Shown here: positions 52,177 through 63,651 of the stretch, piece after piece
Layout: each line of letters opens with the position of its first letter
Position numbering within the stretch: position 1 is the stretch's first letter
DNA from: Linderina pennispora
Taxonomy: Eukaryota; Kickxellomycota; Kickxellomycetes; Kickxellales; Kickxellaceae
Direction of reading: 5' to 3'
NCBI RefSeq assembly: GCF_002104995.1
Contig: NW_024468261.1
Location: 62,001-126,000, forward strand
DNA length: 64,000 bases
Program-made: the position numbers and the translations under genes
Notes under the pieces: model-generated
What the model was told of the DNA's origin: nothing
Database searches by the model: none
Seen by the model: the letters and a program-made list of their open reading frames with translations, nothing else

Positions 52177-53945
52177 TTAGTTGCGAGGCGGCGACACGCC
52201 TGTCACTGCAAGCACCACCGGGTCAGTTTCGGGCTTGTCAAAGTCCTGCATCTGGCCGTCAGGTCTAGAGAAGATCCACTTCGAGACCTGCTCGCCTGCC
52301 TGCTGCGGGTCGTGGGGGATGTCCTTGATCAGCATCTTTGGGTGGTAGTTCCCGTCAATCTCGAGCTGGAAGAACCGGGGCGTGAACCGGGTCTTCTCAG
52401 CCTCACGCTTCTTGACACCCTGCCGCTGCTCCTCCTCGATCGCAGACTTGTATGTGGTGGCGGCGTCCAGGTCGCTGTCCTTGATGGCCTTGGTCACGTG
52501 CTTCCAGAGGTTGCGCGACTCGTGCGGCTCCTGCTCGGCCGCACACGCAACGAGCTGCGGCACCACCTGCTCCTTGCGTGAGTCGAACAGCACCACAGGC
52601 TCTGTCTTGCGCACCTTGTCGGCAATGTACATTGTCGTCTGCCAGTTGCCCGTGATCTCGTGCAGCACCTCGCGCGTCGAGATGCGCCGGATCTTGCCTG
52701 CAATCTGGTTGTACGTGCCCCAGATCAGGCCCTTGGTCTTGAACTCGACCTCAAACATCAGATCAGATTCCTTGCACGTGACCGACGCTGTCTCGCCGAG
52801 CTCCAGCACCATCTTGCCGAACAGAATCCCGCGCGCGTACATGTTCGGGTACGTCACCTCGTATGTCTCCTTCCAGTTGTCGAAATGGATCTTTGCGTAG
52901 CCCTCGAGGATCATTCCCACGCTGTTGCCGAAGAACCGGCTCTTCGGCCGCAGGTCGCCCTCAATCGTGATGTGGTGGTCGGGGCTGTTGTAGAACATTG
53001 CTGTGATGGGCGGGTGGTGCGATACCTGCTCAGCGATAAAGTACGCATTCGTGCCGTCCGAGAACGCATACTTTGAGCGGAAGAACTCGCCTAGCACCGG
53101 GTTGTACGGCTTCTTCACTCCCTAGCCGCCCATACGAAAGGGGAGAGATGTCAGTGAAGAAGTGGAGAGGACAATAGCGTCATAGGACTCATGCAGAATT
53201 TGCTTGCCGGCACCGCATGGATTGCCATCGATTCTTACCTTTGGGTGGATATGCCAACCAGACATGTAGTACTTGACAACGCCAATGAAGCGCTTCACCG
53301 GGTCATCTGCCTTGTTTGCGCTATGTCCAAATAAGACGTGGGGGAGTGGGTGGTATTGAGTGAGGGATGGTCTCGATTCCGGTGTGTCCGCACCGGTCAT
53401 GTCTCTACCCACGTGGCTCGCAAATCCATGGTACATTGGCACACAATAATAGACAACTGCAACAGGAAGCCAGGATGAAAACAGAGCTCTCGTTTTTCCG
53501 TGCATGAGTTTCGCACCAGCACAATCAACAGGAAAACGAGATGGAGACAGAATGAACCATGTGTGAGACAAATCTACAGGCCACAGCCAAAGGGGCAGGG
53601 GAGAAAGGCTGGGATACCAAGGGGAACTCTCCGGAGGTTCCCCGCGAGAGCACCGCAACAGAGCGAGCCAAGGTGCACGGACTGGCCAAAGTCTGGTACT
53701 GCTCAATGGGGGATCGCTCGGGCACCACTGCACGTTGTATAAACTTACCTGAACAGAAAATCAGGGTGGGACATAAAGTCAGTGACCCGCTCAGTGAAGC
53801 TGCGCGGCTCCAGCACAAACGTCGGGAATGTAATGCGCGACAGGTCCATGTCCTTGCGCAATTGCCCAATCATGCTGAGAATGATGCTGCGAGGCTCCTC
53901 ATCGAGCTCCTCCTCAACTGCGCACACCTCGTCCGTCTTGCTCAT
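52177..53945 (-). CDS. short oxysterol-binding protein homolog (OSH)
   Basis: Exons 53945-53749, 53320-53239 and 53121-52177 give 407 residues. It is a lone ORD domain without PH or ankyrin repeats, like yeast Osh6/Osh7. Exon 1 has the lid and start of the domain (RSIILSMIGQLRKDMDLSRITFP ... VLEPRSF). The exon 2-3 join reads KYYMSGWHIHPK-GVKKPYNPVLGEFF. The OSBP fingerprint EQVSHHPPI follows, then the ending REAEKTRFTPRFFQLE. Such proteins exchange a lipid (sterol or phosphatidylserine) for PI4P at membrane contact sites. The ligand cannot be told from these motifs alone. The reading frame is intact once both introns are removed. Confidence 0.93.
53122..53238 (-). other. intron 2 of the OSH gene
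   Basis: 117 nt, donor CCAAAG|GTAAGA and acceptor GGCTAG|GGAGTG, phase 0. Confidence 0.85.
53321..53748 (-). other. intron 1 of the OSH gene
   Basis: 428 nt, the longest intron found here. Donor TTCAG|GTAAGT and acceptor GGACATAG|C, splitting a Ser codon. It has no stretch that looks like a nested gene. Confidence 0.8.
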
Positions 53946-54357
53946 TTTAGTTTAAATACTTTGGATAGCACTCTCGTACACGAGCAAAATGAAAAAAATT
54001 GAGTGAAATGTAAACTCGAAAAGAGAAGAAGGGGAACAAGAAATGGACAGGTGTATACCCAAGCCAGCAGCATCCTAAAAAATTGGCATCGATTTTTTCG
54101 GGGCAGGGGAAATGCACTCAATCGGACTCGCCGCCGTGCCACAGGAACAAGGCTGTTGGTGACGTAGCAGAGTTCTGTGATGCGAACCACCAATATTTTT
54201 ACGATCGAATTTTAGAGCCCAGCCCAGACCAGAGTCGCTGATTTCTGCCCGCCTCGACACATTTGCTGGGCAGGGCTGCGCAGCTATGCATGGCCGGCTC
54301 GCTGCCACCGCTCCTAAACTGATTTATTGAACATGGAGTGTAGCTATGTCAATTTCT
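53946..54357. other. intergenic region
   Basis: About 410 bp upstream of the OSH gene and downstream of the exportin stop. No feature is recognised. Confidence 0.4.
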
Positions 54358-57300
54358 CTAATCGGCCATGGCAGACGCATCCTCGCCGCTGTTGGTGCCG
54401 CTCAGGATCTGCACAGGCGCACCCAGTGTCTGGTCTGTGGGCACCATCAAAATGAGGTTCTTGGTGTTGACTTCCCGGCGGTACTGCGTCAGTGCCTGTG
54501 TAAACGCATCACGGTTGGCCGACTTCAGCTGGAACTCGGTCGCCGAGAACAGCGCCTTGAGCGCCGCAATCAGGTCATCGCGCCGCTCCGCCGGCTGGTA
54601 CTGAACAATCTGCTGCGTGTGCTGCATGGCAAAGTCAAACTGGAGCACCATCAGGCAGAACAGCGGCCGCGAAAACGACCAGTCGTTTGACCGGTCTTCA
54701 AACAGCACAATATTCAGCAGCGCCTTGAGCAGGTACTGGTTGATGTCGACCCGCCCATGCACCAGCTTGGCCAGGTCCTCAGCGCGCGCAACGCCGTCTT
54801 CCACGCCCTCGATGGCGTTGGTAATCACAGAGTTGATCACAGTGCACGCCGACGACGACACGGCCACCTCGGCGTGGTCAAATGCCTCGACGCAGATCTG
54901 CATAATATGCTCATATGCCGCATTGTCCAGGTCGACTAGCTCAAGGTTTGTCTTGGCCAGCAACGTCTCGAGCATCGTCAGCGTCGCCTTGCCCAGCTTT
55001 GGATACGCAATGACGTCACTGATTGGGAATTGCTTCAGCATCTCGAGCGTGATCTTGAGCGCATTGTCTAGCGCCTCGTCGCCATATAGAGGCATGACGC
55101 CAATGGCCACGTATTTGCCCATGAATAGTCGCGTCAGGATGTTGAAGCACACAGACACGCCCTTGTACCGGTCCTTGTATATGTCGCGTACTGGGTCGCT
55201 GGTTTTCAGAATAAAGCTGCCATACTCCCACATTGCCTTGCTGGCCTCGCGGAAGATCAGGATCCCGTTCGGCGACGAGATGTCAAAGTTTAGCCGCTGC
55301 GTGCGGTTGAACACAAATTCTGACATGAACTTGAGCGCGGCAACATGGACCGGCGGGTCCTTGCTCAGCAGCAGACAGCGGTGCACCAGCTGGATATAGC
55401 TAGGGCAGATCCAGTTGAAGAACATGGTGAACCCTGCCCGCGTCGACAGCGCTGTCAAGAACCCGCGCAGATCGCGCAGAATACGGATCAGGCTCAGCCG
55501 CATGCTGGGCTGTGCGAATTGCATATCTGGAAGGCTCAGCATGCCGTCGATCATGGCGCTCCATGGCCGTACAAATTCCGCAAACGTCGCTGCAGACGAG
55601 TCGCTCGCCATCAGAATCCGCGCCAGCGCAGAGTAGTACAGGGCACGCTGCTTGTACTCGCCCATGCACGATAAAAAGTGGAACTGCTCGCTGCTGTGGT
55701 TTGCTAGCAGGAGCTTGATCGTGTTCAGCTTGGTTATCTGCCGCACACTGACGTACCCAATGGACATGTCGTGCAAGAGCTGTAGCGTCCGACTGATCAC
55801 AGCTGTCTGCGTGCGCCATGTCTTGAGGTTGAACATCACCTTCTGCATCGTAATCTCGAGCACAGCGGCCGAATCGGTGATGCCAGCGATTTCTGACAGC
55901 TTTGCGAATATCGACGTTGTCTTGTACCCCTGCTCGCCGATGTAGCTGGCCCGGAAAGAGTAGTAGAGCTGCAGAAACGCTAGCTCCAACGCCTCGCACG
56001 GCGGCACAGCAATTGGGCTCGAAAGCCGCCGCTGCACCAGCTGATCCAGCTCCATACCGATGGAAAACATCTCAGCGTCAATAACGTCGTCCTCAGCCAT
56101 AGTCTTGTACGGCTGCCGCCCATTAATGCACAGCGCCAGGGCATATGTGGGCCATGTCAGCTGGCTCTCAATCGTCATCAAGCCCTCCTCGTTGATCTGT
56201 CCCGAAGACAGGAGGCTCTGGTACTCGCCGGCCATCTCGCGGAACAAGTTGACGATGACTGGCGCGCAAGTCGCATAGGATGACCGCACAATGTTGGTCA
56301 AGAGGGTGATGTTCTCGACCAGCCCGTCGGTGTCTTCGAGCGGGTTGTCTGCCGCCGAGTCCCCCATCACCACACGAGACGTCACCTGCACCATCGAATC
56401 CAGGTACAGCTTTACGATCTGCGGCAGGGATTCCGAAATCACGTCCCCGGCGATGCTGCTCTTCTCGTTGTCTCGCGCGTCGTGCGTCGTCGCAATCTTG
56501 GCCCAGAACGTCAATAGCGGCGCAAAGCTGTTTGGCGACCACTCCCACAGAGTCAGCGCAGTTGACGTGAACTGTGCAGCCGAAACCAGTAGCTCACGGT
56601 ACACGGCAGTTTCCTCAATCTCCACCAGCGTGTGGATGCACCGGAAACGCGCCAGCAGGCGGCACAGGTGGTGGTAGTTCTCAACATCCTCGAGCCCGAT
56701 GGTACCTTGGAGGATCTCAACAATGCCTGCCGACATGCGCTTGACAAAGGTGACACGCACTGTCTCCATGTAGAACGACCGGCGGATTGAGGCCAGCATT
56801 ACCAGCACCTCGAGGAACAGGCTGCTGACGGGCGGGCTGCTGTGCTTGTACCCGTCAAAGTACGGATCCAAAAAGTTGTCAATTTGGATCAGATCCTTCC
56901 ATGACGACGGGACCTGGATCGCAACTGCGTCGTCGGAGGCATCATCAGGCGCCAGGCCAATGAAGTCGAACGACAGACAGTCGCGCTGCAGCACCAGCGA
57001 ATTCGACAGGATGTGCCGCTTGTCATCGCTGTTGCTGGTGCCCATCGCCTGGATGGTGCTGCGCATGGTCTTCAGTGAGTGCTCAAAGATGCTCTTGAGC
57101 TCCTTGTCGCGGAACATCACCACCACGCGTCGCTGCTTTGCAAGGTACTTTGCCGGCAGCTCCTTGTTGAACTCCTCAACAAACGCATGCATCATCTGCA
57201 GCGCAAGAATCTCGTGCTTCTCTGACGCCTTGCCCAGCTCCAGCATCTTCTCCACTACGTCTACCGAATCATCCAGGTCAAACCAGGTGAACATGACAAT

Positions 57301-58071
57301 CAGCGCCAGCGTACGTGTAGCGTCGTCGATGAGGAACCCCGGCATCAGCGTGAACTTGCCATGGATTGCATCGAACAGCTCGTTGCCTACTTGCAGGAAG
57401 AAGAAATATTGGATAGTGTGTGGGGGGGGGTTAGAATAGTAGCGTTGGCATATGACCGCTCAGCACGGGCTGGCATGTGCGTGGTTCATTTCCCGCACAA
57501 GGCAGGAGGACGGACAAGGGGACGGGTAGGGTGCGCAAAATAAAACATTACGACGGACAGGTGTCATATGAGCAGCGCGCACACACCGCACTTCCCCAAA
57601 AAACGAGCCTTTCCTCGCACGTGCGGCCGCTTCTCAGCAGACTGAGCGACTCACAAGGGATGCAGAGGCAAATAGGAAGACACCCCCACCCAAACACTTA
57701 CGCAACCGCCGCTTCTGCTCGTTCGGCAGGACCCCGAGATGGTTCAGCACCAGTGTGCGCAGCCGACGAATCACATAGCCCATTGAGAGCACCTTGCTCG
57801 ACTGGTTGAATAGCCACATCATCATGGTCGCTGAATCTGACGGGCCCTTGATGCCTGGAAACACCGTCAGCACCCGCTCCTGGCCAGAGCTGAATCCATG
57901 CGACCCCGATATCTCCACCAGCGTCTCGGCAAACGTCGGAAAGTAGTACCGCAGCCGCCGCTCCGCCTCCTCGCGCTGCTCTGTTGACGGCGAGCCCAGT
58001 GCTTGCTCGCACCACATATCCAGCTGCTCGAGCTGAGGGTACTGGTGCTCGTCGCTCGTGTCCAAATTCAT
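54358..58071 (-). CDS. XPO7: exportin-7 (RanBP16) homolog
   Basis: Exons 58071-57702 and 57386-54358 encode about 1,132 residues, near the family's usual 1,090. It is an all-helical HEAT-repeat karyopherin. The most diagnostic stretch is LVLQRDCLSFDFIGLAPDDASDD ... AIQVPSSWKDL, matching the exportin-7 signature. Other landmarks are MGYVIRRLRTLVLNHLG, LTFWAKIATTHDARDNE and the C-terminal QPAERRDDLIAALKALFSATE. Exportin-7 carries cargoes across nuclear pores with RanGTP and has broad or bidirectional cargo use. The family is absent from Saccharomyces. The long second exon has no frame break. The N-terminal region is more divergent, so a small unnoticed intron there is possible. Confidence 0.9.
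57387..57701 (-). other. intron of the exportin-7 gene
   Basis: 315 nt, donor GGTTGC|GTAAGT and acceptor TTGCAAGTAG|GC. An alternative acceptor three bases earlier (GCAAG|TA) would also keep the frame and add one residue. Confidence 0.75.
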
Positions 58072-59374
58072 TTGACTGCGGGTATAGTAAACTGGTTCTA
58101 TATTTCTCTCACCCAATAATTAGAACAGAAATTGAATTGAATCCAGCTTTTTGCTGCTGTTGCTGTAGTTGTTGTTTGGCTGCGCAGGGTGTGTATTTCC
58201 CCTTGACTCTGCTAGAGAAGAAAGAAGAAGTTAAAAGCACTGTCAGGAAGAGGGGAGAAAAAGAGCGGATGCGAAAATCCTGGGAAACCATCACTGCAGC
58301 TGCGCGAGTTCAGGGAGTGACGAAATCACGAGCTAGATTGCGTTGCTTGCAGATCAAGCTGTAAAAACACTGCACCTGACCGCAATAAAACCGCTGTGCC
58401 CGAACGCACAGAAGCAGCAGAGCTCAGGACCTAATTGCCGCCAAAGGACATGATGCTCGGCGGTAGCTGGCTGCTGTAGCCGGCTAGAACGCCTGTCTAA
58501 CAAGGTGCTACTGGCGGATATTGCGCTCAATCGCTTCTCGGCGCATATTGCGGGCACTGATCAAGCATACTGAGGGCCAAATCCCAGCTGCCTATGCCCC
58601 ATATACAGGCTCAGTGCTTACACGTATCAAGTACATGAGGAGCAGAGATGACTACAAGGTGGCGCAAATAGTAGCATGTCTCTGCCAGCGATCTGGGAAA
58701 CCACGGCATGCTTGTTTTCCCTATTTTCGCCTGTTTTCATGGACTATCAGACAGAGCGTGTATTGGCCACCGCATACCATGTATCCCGCAGACTCCTACA
58801 CAACCCACTTCTTTACACAACTTCCTTTAAACTTTTTTGCAGTTTATCTGAAGGTCTTCTATTAAACAAGGCAAGCCATGTAACTAGTGCTTCGTACATA
58901 AAGTGGTATGCATCAGTGTTTCAACCCAAGTCGGTGTCAGGCTCCAGTCCATGTCACTAATCTGAATAAACTTCCCTTCAACATTGGGATCAGGGAGCAA
59001 GTGGCTTTCCGTATTATGCAAGTTGGAAATGAATCATTCTTGGACAAGTGCGTATATTTATGAGTATAGCAGTATCTATTGTTGATAAATATGTACCCAC
59101 GCCCCCTGCTCTCTCAACAATTAGCATGTATCCGGGTCCAAAATATGTTGGGCTTCTTGGAGGAAACCCCCCTTAGAACCTGGCTATACTTGCCTTCACC
59201 AGACAGTGTATGCCATAGAAGCTGTACCTCTGAAAACATCATTAGTGCTGCGCAAGTCATTTCCAACATGGCTCCTGCGCCCGGGTCTGTACTCTCCCTC
59301 CCTCGTCCTCCTTTTGTCCTCTCTTCAGCACCACTACTTTCCTCTACCTTTGTCTATAACGCTGAGTGCATCAA
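58072..59374. other. divergent intergenic region
   Basis: About 1.3 kb between exportin-7 and the P450. It contains a short TTGCTG-type repeat near 58150 and no supported gene. Confidence 0.45.
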
Positions 59375-60931
59375 ATGGATATAGCTTCTATTTTCACTGC
59401 TACTCAGGTCCCAGTGGGGCTGAACTCTCTCTGGACTGCATTCGGGCTAGCTCTTGCAGCATGCACTACATGCCTGGCATACCGAGCCTTCTTTTCACCG
59501 CTTGCATGCATTTCAGGGCCGTTTCTGAACAGGATCTCTAACCTTCCACTTCAATACCATATGCTCCGAGGACACTATCACTGGTACTCAACACAGCTGC
59601 ATGCCAGGTATGGCGACATGGTGCGCATGGGAATCGACCATGTTTCTCTGTCAAATACGGCCGACACACGGCGTGTGCTGGCCACGCACGCATTCCGGAA
59701 GGGTCGTATGTATAACCAAATTGAGTCAAACGGGTATGGCGTCAATACATTTTCGACGGTTGACCCCGAAGTAAACAAGCTCCGTCGGCGCTTGATTGGA
59801 GATGCATTCGCAATGCATACCATGCGCCAGGTTGAGGGCCTAATTGTAGAATCAGGCGCCAGCGCTCTCATCAAGCTGTGGGACAGCGAGATTGCCAGCC
59901 AAGGAGGCATCGCTCGCATCAACTACTTTTATACATTTCACCGGATGGGCTACGATGTTATTGGCGAACTAGCATTTGGCAGGACCTTCAACACTCTTCC
60001 GACTGGCGATATGGAACTTATCGACTGGATACACGACTCGATAAAGCTTAGTATATTGATTGGCCAGGCGCCGATAATCACAAAGTTCCTCTGGGTTTTC
60101 AGGCGGCTGGTAGACTCGACTAAGAAGATCCAGCGGCTGGTACATGACACCATCGAGACACGCAAGAAGCTGATCCGTGAGGCCGGCAAGCCACCGCGTG
60201 TCGATGTTTTGCAAAAGTTTATCGATGCCAAAGACATGGAAACCAGCAATGTGCTTCTGCCTGTCCAGCTCGAATCTGAGGTTCGCCTGACGCTCCTTGC
60301 CGGGTCTGACACCACCAGCAACACTCTGTCGTTTACTATCATGAACTTGATGCATTACCCAGAGCACTACAGGCGGGTTACAGACGAAGTCCGCTCAGCG
60401 TTCCCCGACACCTCCAAGATGATTTCCTTTGCTGATGCCAAGGCCAAGCTGCCGTACCTCACCGCGGTCATATATGAATCCATGCGCCTCAATCCCTCCC
60501 TTGCGAATATGCTCCAGCGTAGCGTTCCAGCAGAAGGCGCTATATTCCAGAATTGCTTCTTGCCAGGCGATACGCAGATTTGCATCTCAATTTCTGCATG
60601 CCACCGTAATCCGCAGCTGTGGAATAACCCTGACGTCTTTGACCCTGAGCGTTTCCTTGGTCCAGACTCGGCAGAACGGATCAAGGATATACTGACATTC
60701 AGTTCTGGAGTTCGCGCGTGCATTGCAAAGAACATGGTCATGCTCGAGTTGTATACCGCGCTGGCCAACACATTGCGTCGATACAATTTCTCGCTGCCAG
60801 CAGACTCGATGTACGGCCCTCACAGACTCGACAGGAACGAAATCCCTGTGGAGATCCCTTCGTCGTCCTTCATTGTCACTGGGCCAACGAGCCCTAAGGC
60901 CCACTGCTGGGTTAACATTTCAAGGGCGTAA
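59375..60931 (+). CDS. cytochrome P450 monooxygenase
   Basis: An intact 518-residue protein from the ATG at 59375. The N-terminal hydrophobic anchor is LWTAFGLALAACTTCLAYRAFF, followed by a Pro-poor hinge. Diagnostic motifs are the I-helix LLAGSDTTSNT, the K-helix ESMRLNPS (ExxR), DPERF, and the heme loop FSSGVRACIAKN with its Cys ligand. The usual Gly two residues after the Cys is Ala here, a tolerated change in some fungal families. It is probably an ER-bound enzyme fed by a P450 reductase. The substrate is unknown, and there are no neighbouring biosynthetic genes to suggest a secondary-metabolite cluster. Confidence 0.94.
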   Translation: MDIASIFTATQVPVGLNSLWTAFGLALAACTTCLAYRAFFSPLACISGPFLNRISNLPLQYHMLRGHYHWYSTQLHARYGDMVRMGIDHVSLSNTADTRRVLATHAFRKGRMYNQIESNGYGVNTFSTVDPEVNKLRRRLIGDAFAMHTMRQVEGLIVESGASALIKLWDSEIASQGGIARINYFYTFHRMGYDVIGELAFGRTFNTLPTGDMELIDWIHDSIKLSILIGQAPIITKFLWVFRRLVDSTKKIQRLVHDTIETRKKLIREAGKPPRVDVLQKFIDAKDMETSNVLLPVQLESEVRLTLLAGSDTTSNTLSFTIMNLMHYPEHYRRVTDEVRSAFPDTSKMISFADAKAKLPYLTAVIYESMRLNPSLANMLQRSVPAEGAIFQNCFLPGDTQICISISACHRNPQLWNNPDVFDPERFLGPDSAERIKDILTFSSGVRACIAKNMVMLELYTALANTLRRYNFSLPADSMYGPHRLDRNEIPVEIPSSSFIVTGPTSPKAHCWVNISRA

Positions 60932-61331
60932 AGTAGTCAACGCTAAATAGCGCATCATGGGTATTATCCCGCTCAAATTGGTAGCCTTGTTTTATTTGAG
61001 AGTAGAGTTTGATCGCATACATATAAATGCTACCGGCATCCTGGAGACCCCGATTGTGCTGTCTGCTGGCAAAACTATGCAGGTTTTCTCTTGGTTGACA
61101 GCCCAGCACAACATCGGCTTTCATGTGTGCATGTGTTGAGGTGCTGGGCAGCAAGGCATTACGTGCGCACCCAGCTGTAGCTGATGCCCGGCAGCTTTGT
61201 TTTGCCGTGCAAGCGCGCTCCAGGCTGGCAACTGACTTGATCACAGGCGTTGCTTTGCATACAGTGCTCGAAAAAGATTTGTTTGGTTGCTGTCTCCCAG
61301 CAGATTTTCAGCAGTGAGCGCAAGGGCGGCG
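60932..61331. other. intergenic region
   Basis: About 400 bp between two plus-strand genes. No feature is recognised. Confidence 0.4.
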
Positions 61332-62451
61332 ATGGAATCTGTCGATTATTTTTCCCCGGTGTTCATCAGCAGGGCGCCCATTCTCTATTGCTGTCCATGT
61401 AAAAAGCATCCTTTGTTCCCCTTTTTCACACAGTTATATTTCTTTGTTCCACTATCTTGTTTGGGAATGCAGGCTGAGGAGCAAATTCGGCGCACAACGC
61501 GGGCAATTCGGCGGCTTTATACCCGGGAGAAGCAGTGGCTCGGGTCGCGCTCCAGCGAACAGCTCGCTTTGCTGACACAGGAGGGCGAGCTGCAGCTGAG
61601 CGAGCAGCTGCACTATGGCGAAGTAGCATTCCTCGTGCTGGGCCTCAAGCCATGCGTCATCCTCGACTATGCGGGCGACCGCACGCAGCTGGCCGACTAC
61701 ATCACGTCAGTCATCCAGCCGTCGTTGCGCGAGCTGAACGAGGTGGGCCGGCAGAGCAAGCACTTGCCGATCACCAACACGAGTGGAGAGTACCCGCGCC
61801 AGTTCAACCTGGTGTGCAGGCGGATTGACGGCGAGCTGGCGAGTCCCGAGGTTCCTAATTGGACGGGCGCATATGCGCTGTATGATGCGGCGTGGGAGGA
61901 GTCAGAGGTGTGGACGAAGGAGCACCTGCTGAACCCCGAGACCAAGTTTGTCAGCGAGAACGAGCTGGCCAAGGGCCTGGACTACCCTGGCTCTCTACCG
62001 AATTCCGTGCAGGATGCGCGGTCGATTGTGCCTGTATCATACTTGGGTCGCATGAAGTAAGTAGCATTGCACGGAGTGGGGACGGAGGGAGGGGCAATTT
62101 AGCAGTCCTGAGAGAAAGACATTCATGTGCATGCTGCGGCTATGTTGCATAATCTGCATACACCGGCATCCATACATCAGCGTGTTTCCGTCCCCCGTTT
62201 CAGGAAACACCACACTTACATCCAGTCTGCGGGATTGTCTGCTTATCGATTTGCCAAACCGTGTGTGGTGTAGGAGCGAGAGTGGCGAGTGGATGTGTGA
62301 CCGGTGGGAGTGTCTGACATCGTTCATTGCACTGCACCACCAGCTGCCGCAGGTTGCGCACCACCGGATGCGGTACCAGGCGATCCGAATGTTCGACATT
62401 GAGATGCATGTAAACATAGACACCGAGTTTGTCAACGAGTTCCAGATGTAG
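61332..62451 (+). CDS. unrecognised conserved-looking protein, two or three exons
   Basis: I do not recognise this protein. The main frame from 61332 or the ATG at 61467 encodes MQAEEQIRRTTRAIRRLYTREKQWLG, GEVAFLVLGLKPCVILDYAGD, LADYITSVIQPSLRELNEVG, NLVCRRIDGELASPEVPNW and ALYDAAWEESEVW. A second exon from 62274 (ESGEWMCDRWECLTSFIALHHQL ... DTEFVNEFQM) is joined by a 217-nt intron (donor CATGAA|GTAAGT, acceptor GGTGTAG). The hydrophobic stretch before 61467 (LYCCPCKKHPLFPFFTQLYFFVPLSCLG) is pyrimidine-rich DNA ending GAATGCAG. It is more likely another intron, with a first exon MESVDYFSP. The total would be about 270 residues, soluble, with no signal peptide. The balanced amino-acid composition suggests a real gene. 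Confidence 0.6.
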
Positions 62452-62841
62452 AAAACAGCATGGGTGTAGTCGTTGTTTGGTTATTTCCAAGAAAGACTTG
62501 CGTTATCAAACAAGGCATAGCGAAGCAGCTGGAGAGCTGGGCCGCTGATGACAAATGCTTGTCCGAATATTGGCCATAGCCATGTTCTCAGTGTGCACGG
62601 CCCACGGCCGTGATGCTGACGCTGTCCAGAACCGCAGCTGGCTAAGCGCAGTCACTGCCCGCCATTGCTGCGGCCCAGCCGCCTTGGTACATGGTCTGAT
62701 TGCAGGCATTCTGTGGGCACCAGCGATTTGCAGAAAGCCAGGCCAGGGCTTGTTTTTATGCGCTGTGCCAGTGCACACAAAAAATTTTCCCTCGCTCTTT
62801 CAGCTTAGCTGCCTCAATTTTCAAATACTATTACTCTCAAA

Positions 62842-63603
62842 ATGGGTAAAATTTTCCAACCCAGCAACAAAATTCAGCTGACCAACGTGTCGGTAGTACG
62901 CCTGCGCAAGGGCGGCAAGCGATTCGAGGTGGCATGCTACAAGAACAAGGCCTCGGAATGGCGCAACGGCGTTGAGAAGGACATCGACGAGGTGCTTCAG
63001 ATTCACCAGGTGTACATGAACGTGTCCAAGGGCCAGGTGGCCAAGACCGAGGAGCTGAAAAAGTGCTTCAAGACCGAGGACGTCGACGAGGTGATCCGCG
63101 AGATCCTGCAAAAGGGTGAGCAGCAGGTGTCTGACAAGGAGCGGCACCACCAGCTCGACAACATGCTGCGAGACATCGCCACCATCGTTGCCGAGAAGTG
63201 CATAAACCCGACCACGCAGCGGCCATATACTGTCACCATGATCGAGAAGGCCATGGGCGATCTGCACTACTCGGTGAACCCGAACCGCAGCGCCAAGCAG
63301 CAGGCGCTGGATGTCATCAAGCAGATCCAGCAGCAGAACATTATGCCAATTTCCAGGGCCCGGATGCGCATCCGGGTGACAATGCCGAGCAAGGAGGCAA
63401 AGCGGATCAAGGACAAGCTGTCGCCGCTGGTCGCCGAGACCGAGGAGGAGGACATTAGCGAGGAGTATGAGCTGATTGCGCTGATCGACCCTGGCCAGTT
63501 TCGCGCTATCTCGGATCTGCTGCAGGCGGAATGCAAGGGCCGCGGCGAGGTCGAGGTTCTGAGTCTCCGGGACACGAACGACGAGGATAGCACGTTCATG
63601 TAG
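62842..63603 (+). CDS. SDO1: ribosome maturation factor Sdo1/SBDS
   Basis: An intact 253-residue protein, the normal size. The first domain (KIQLTNVSVVRLRKGGKRFEVACYKNKASEWRNG...DIDEVLQIHQVY) is the SBDS fold. It is followed by the helical middle domain (FKTEDVDEVIREILQKGEQQVSDKERH ... INPTTQRPYTVTMIEKAM) and a ferredoxin-like third domain (PISRARMRIRVTMP). Sdo1 works with the GTPase Efl1 to remove eIF6/Tif6 from cytoplasmic pre-60S subunits. With DRS1 and SQS1 it is the third ribosome-biogenesis gene in the window, but they are dispersed and not co-oriented. Confidence 0.97.
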   Translation: MGKIFQPSNKIQLTNVSVVRLRKGGKRFEVACYKNKASEWRNGVEKDIDEVLQIHQVYMNVSKGQVAKTEELKKCFKTEDVDEVIREILQKGEQQVSDKERHHQLDNMLRDIATIVAEKCINPTTQRPYTVTMIEKAMGDLHYSVNPNRSAKQQALDVIKQIQQQNIMPISRARMRIRVTMPSKEAKRIKDKLSPLVAETEEEDISEEYELIALIDPGQFRAISDLLQAECKGRGEVEVLSLRDTNDEDSTFM

Positions 63604-63651
63604 GTTCTATACAGCTTGGTGAAATTAATCCATATATTCAACACCCATCAT

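Noticed and set aside
52177-53118. OSH gene read as a truncated fragment starting at MKKPYNPVLGEFF
   Set aside because: Two upstream exons with good splice sites restore a normal N-terminus, so the gene is complete.
59375-62451. Secondary-metabolite cluster around the P450
   Set aside because: Neighbours are exportin-7, an unknown soluble protein and SDO1. There is no synthase, terpene cyclase or NRPS nearby.
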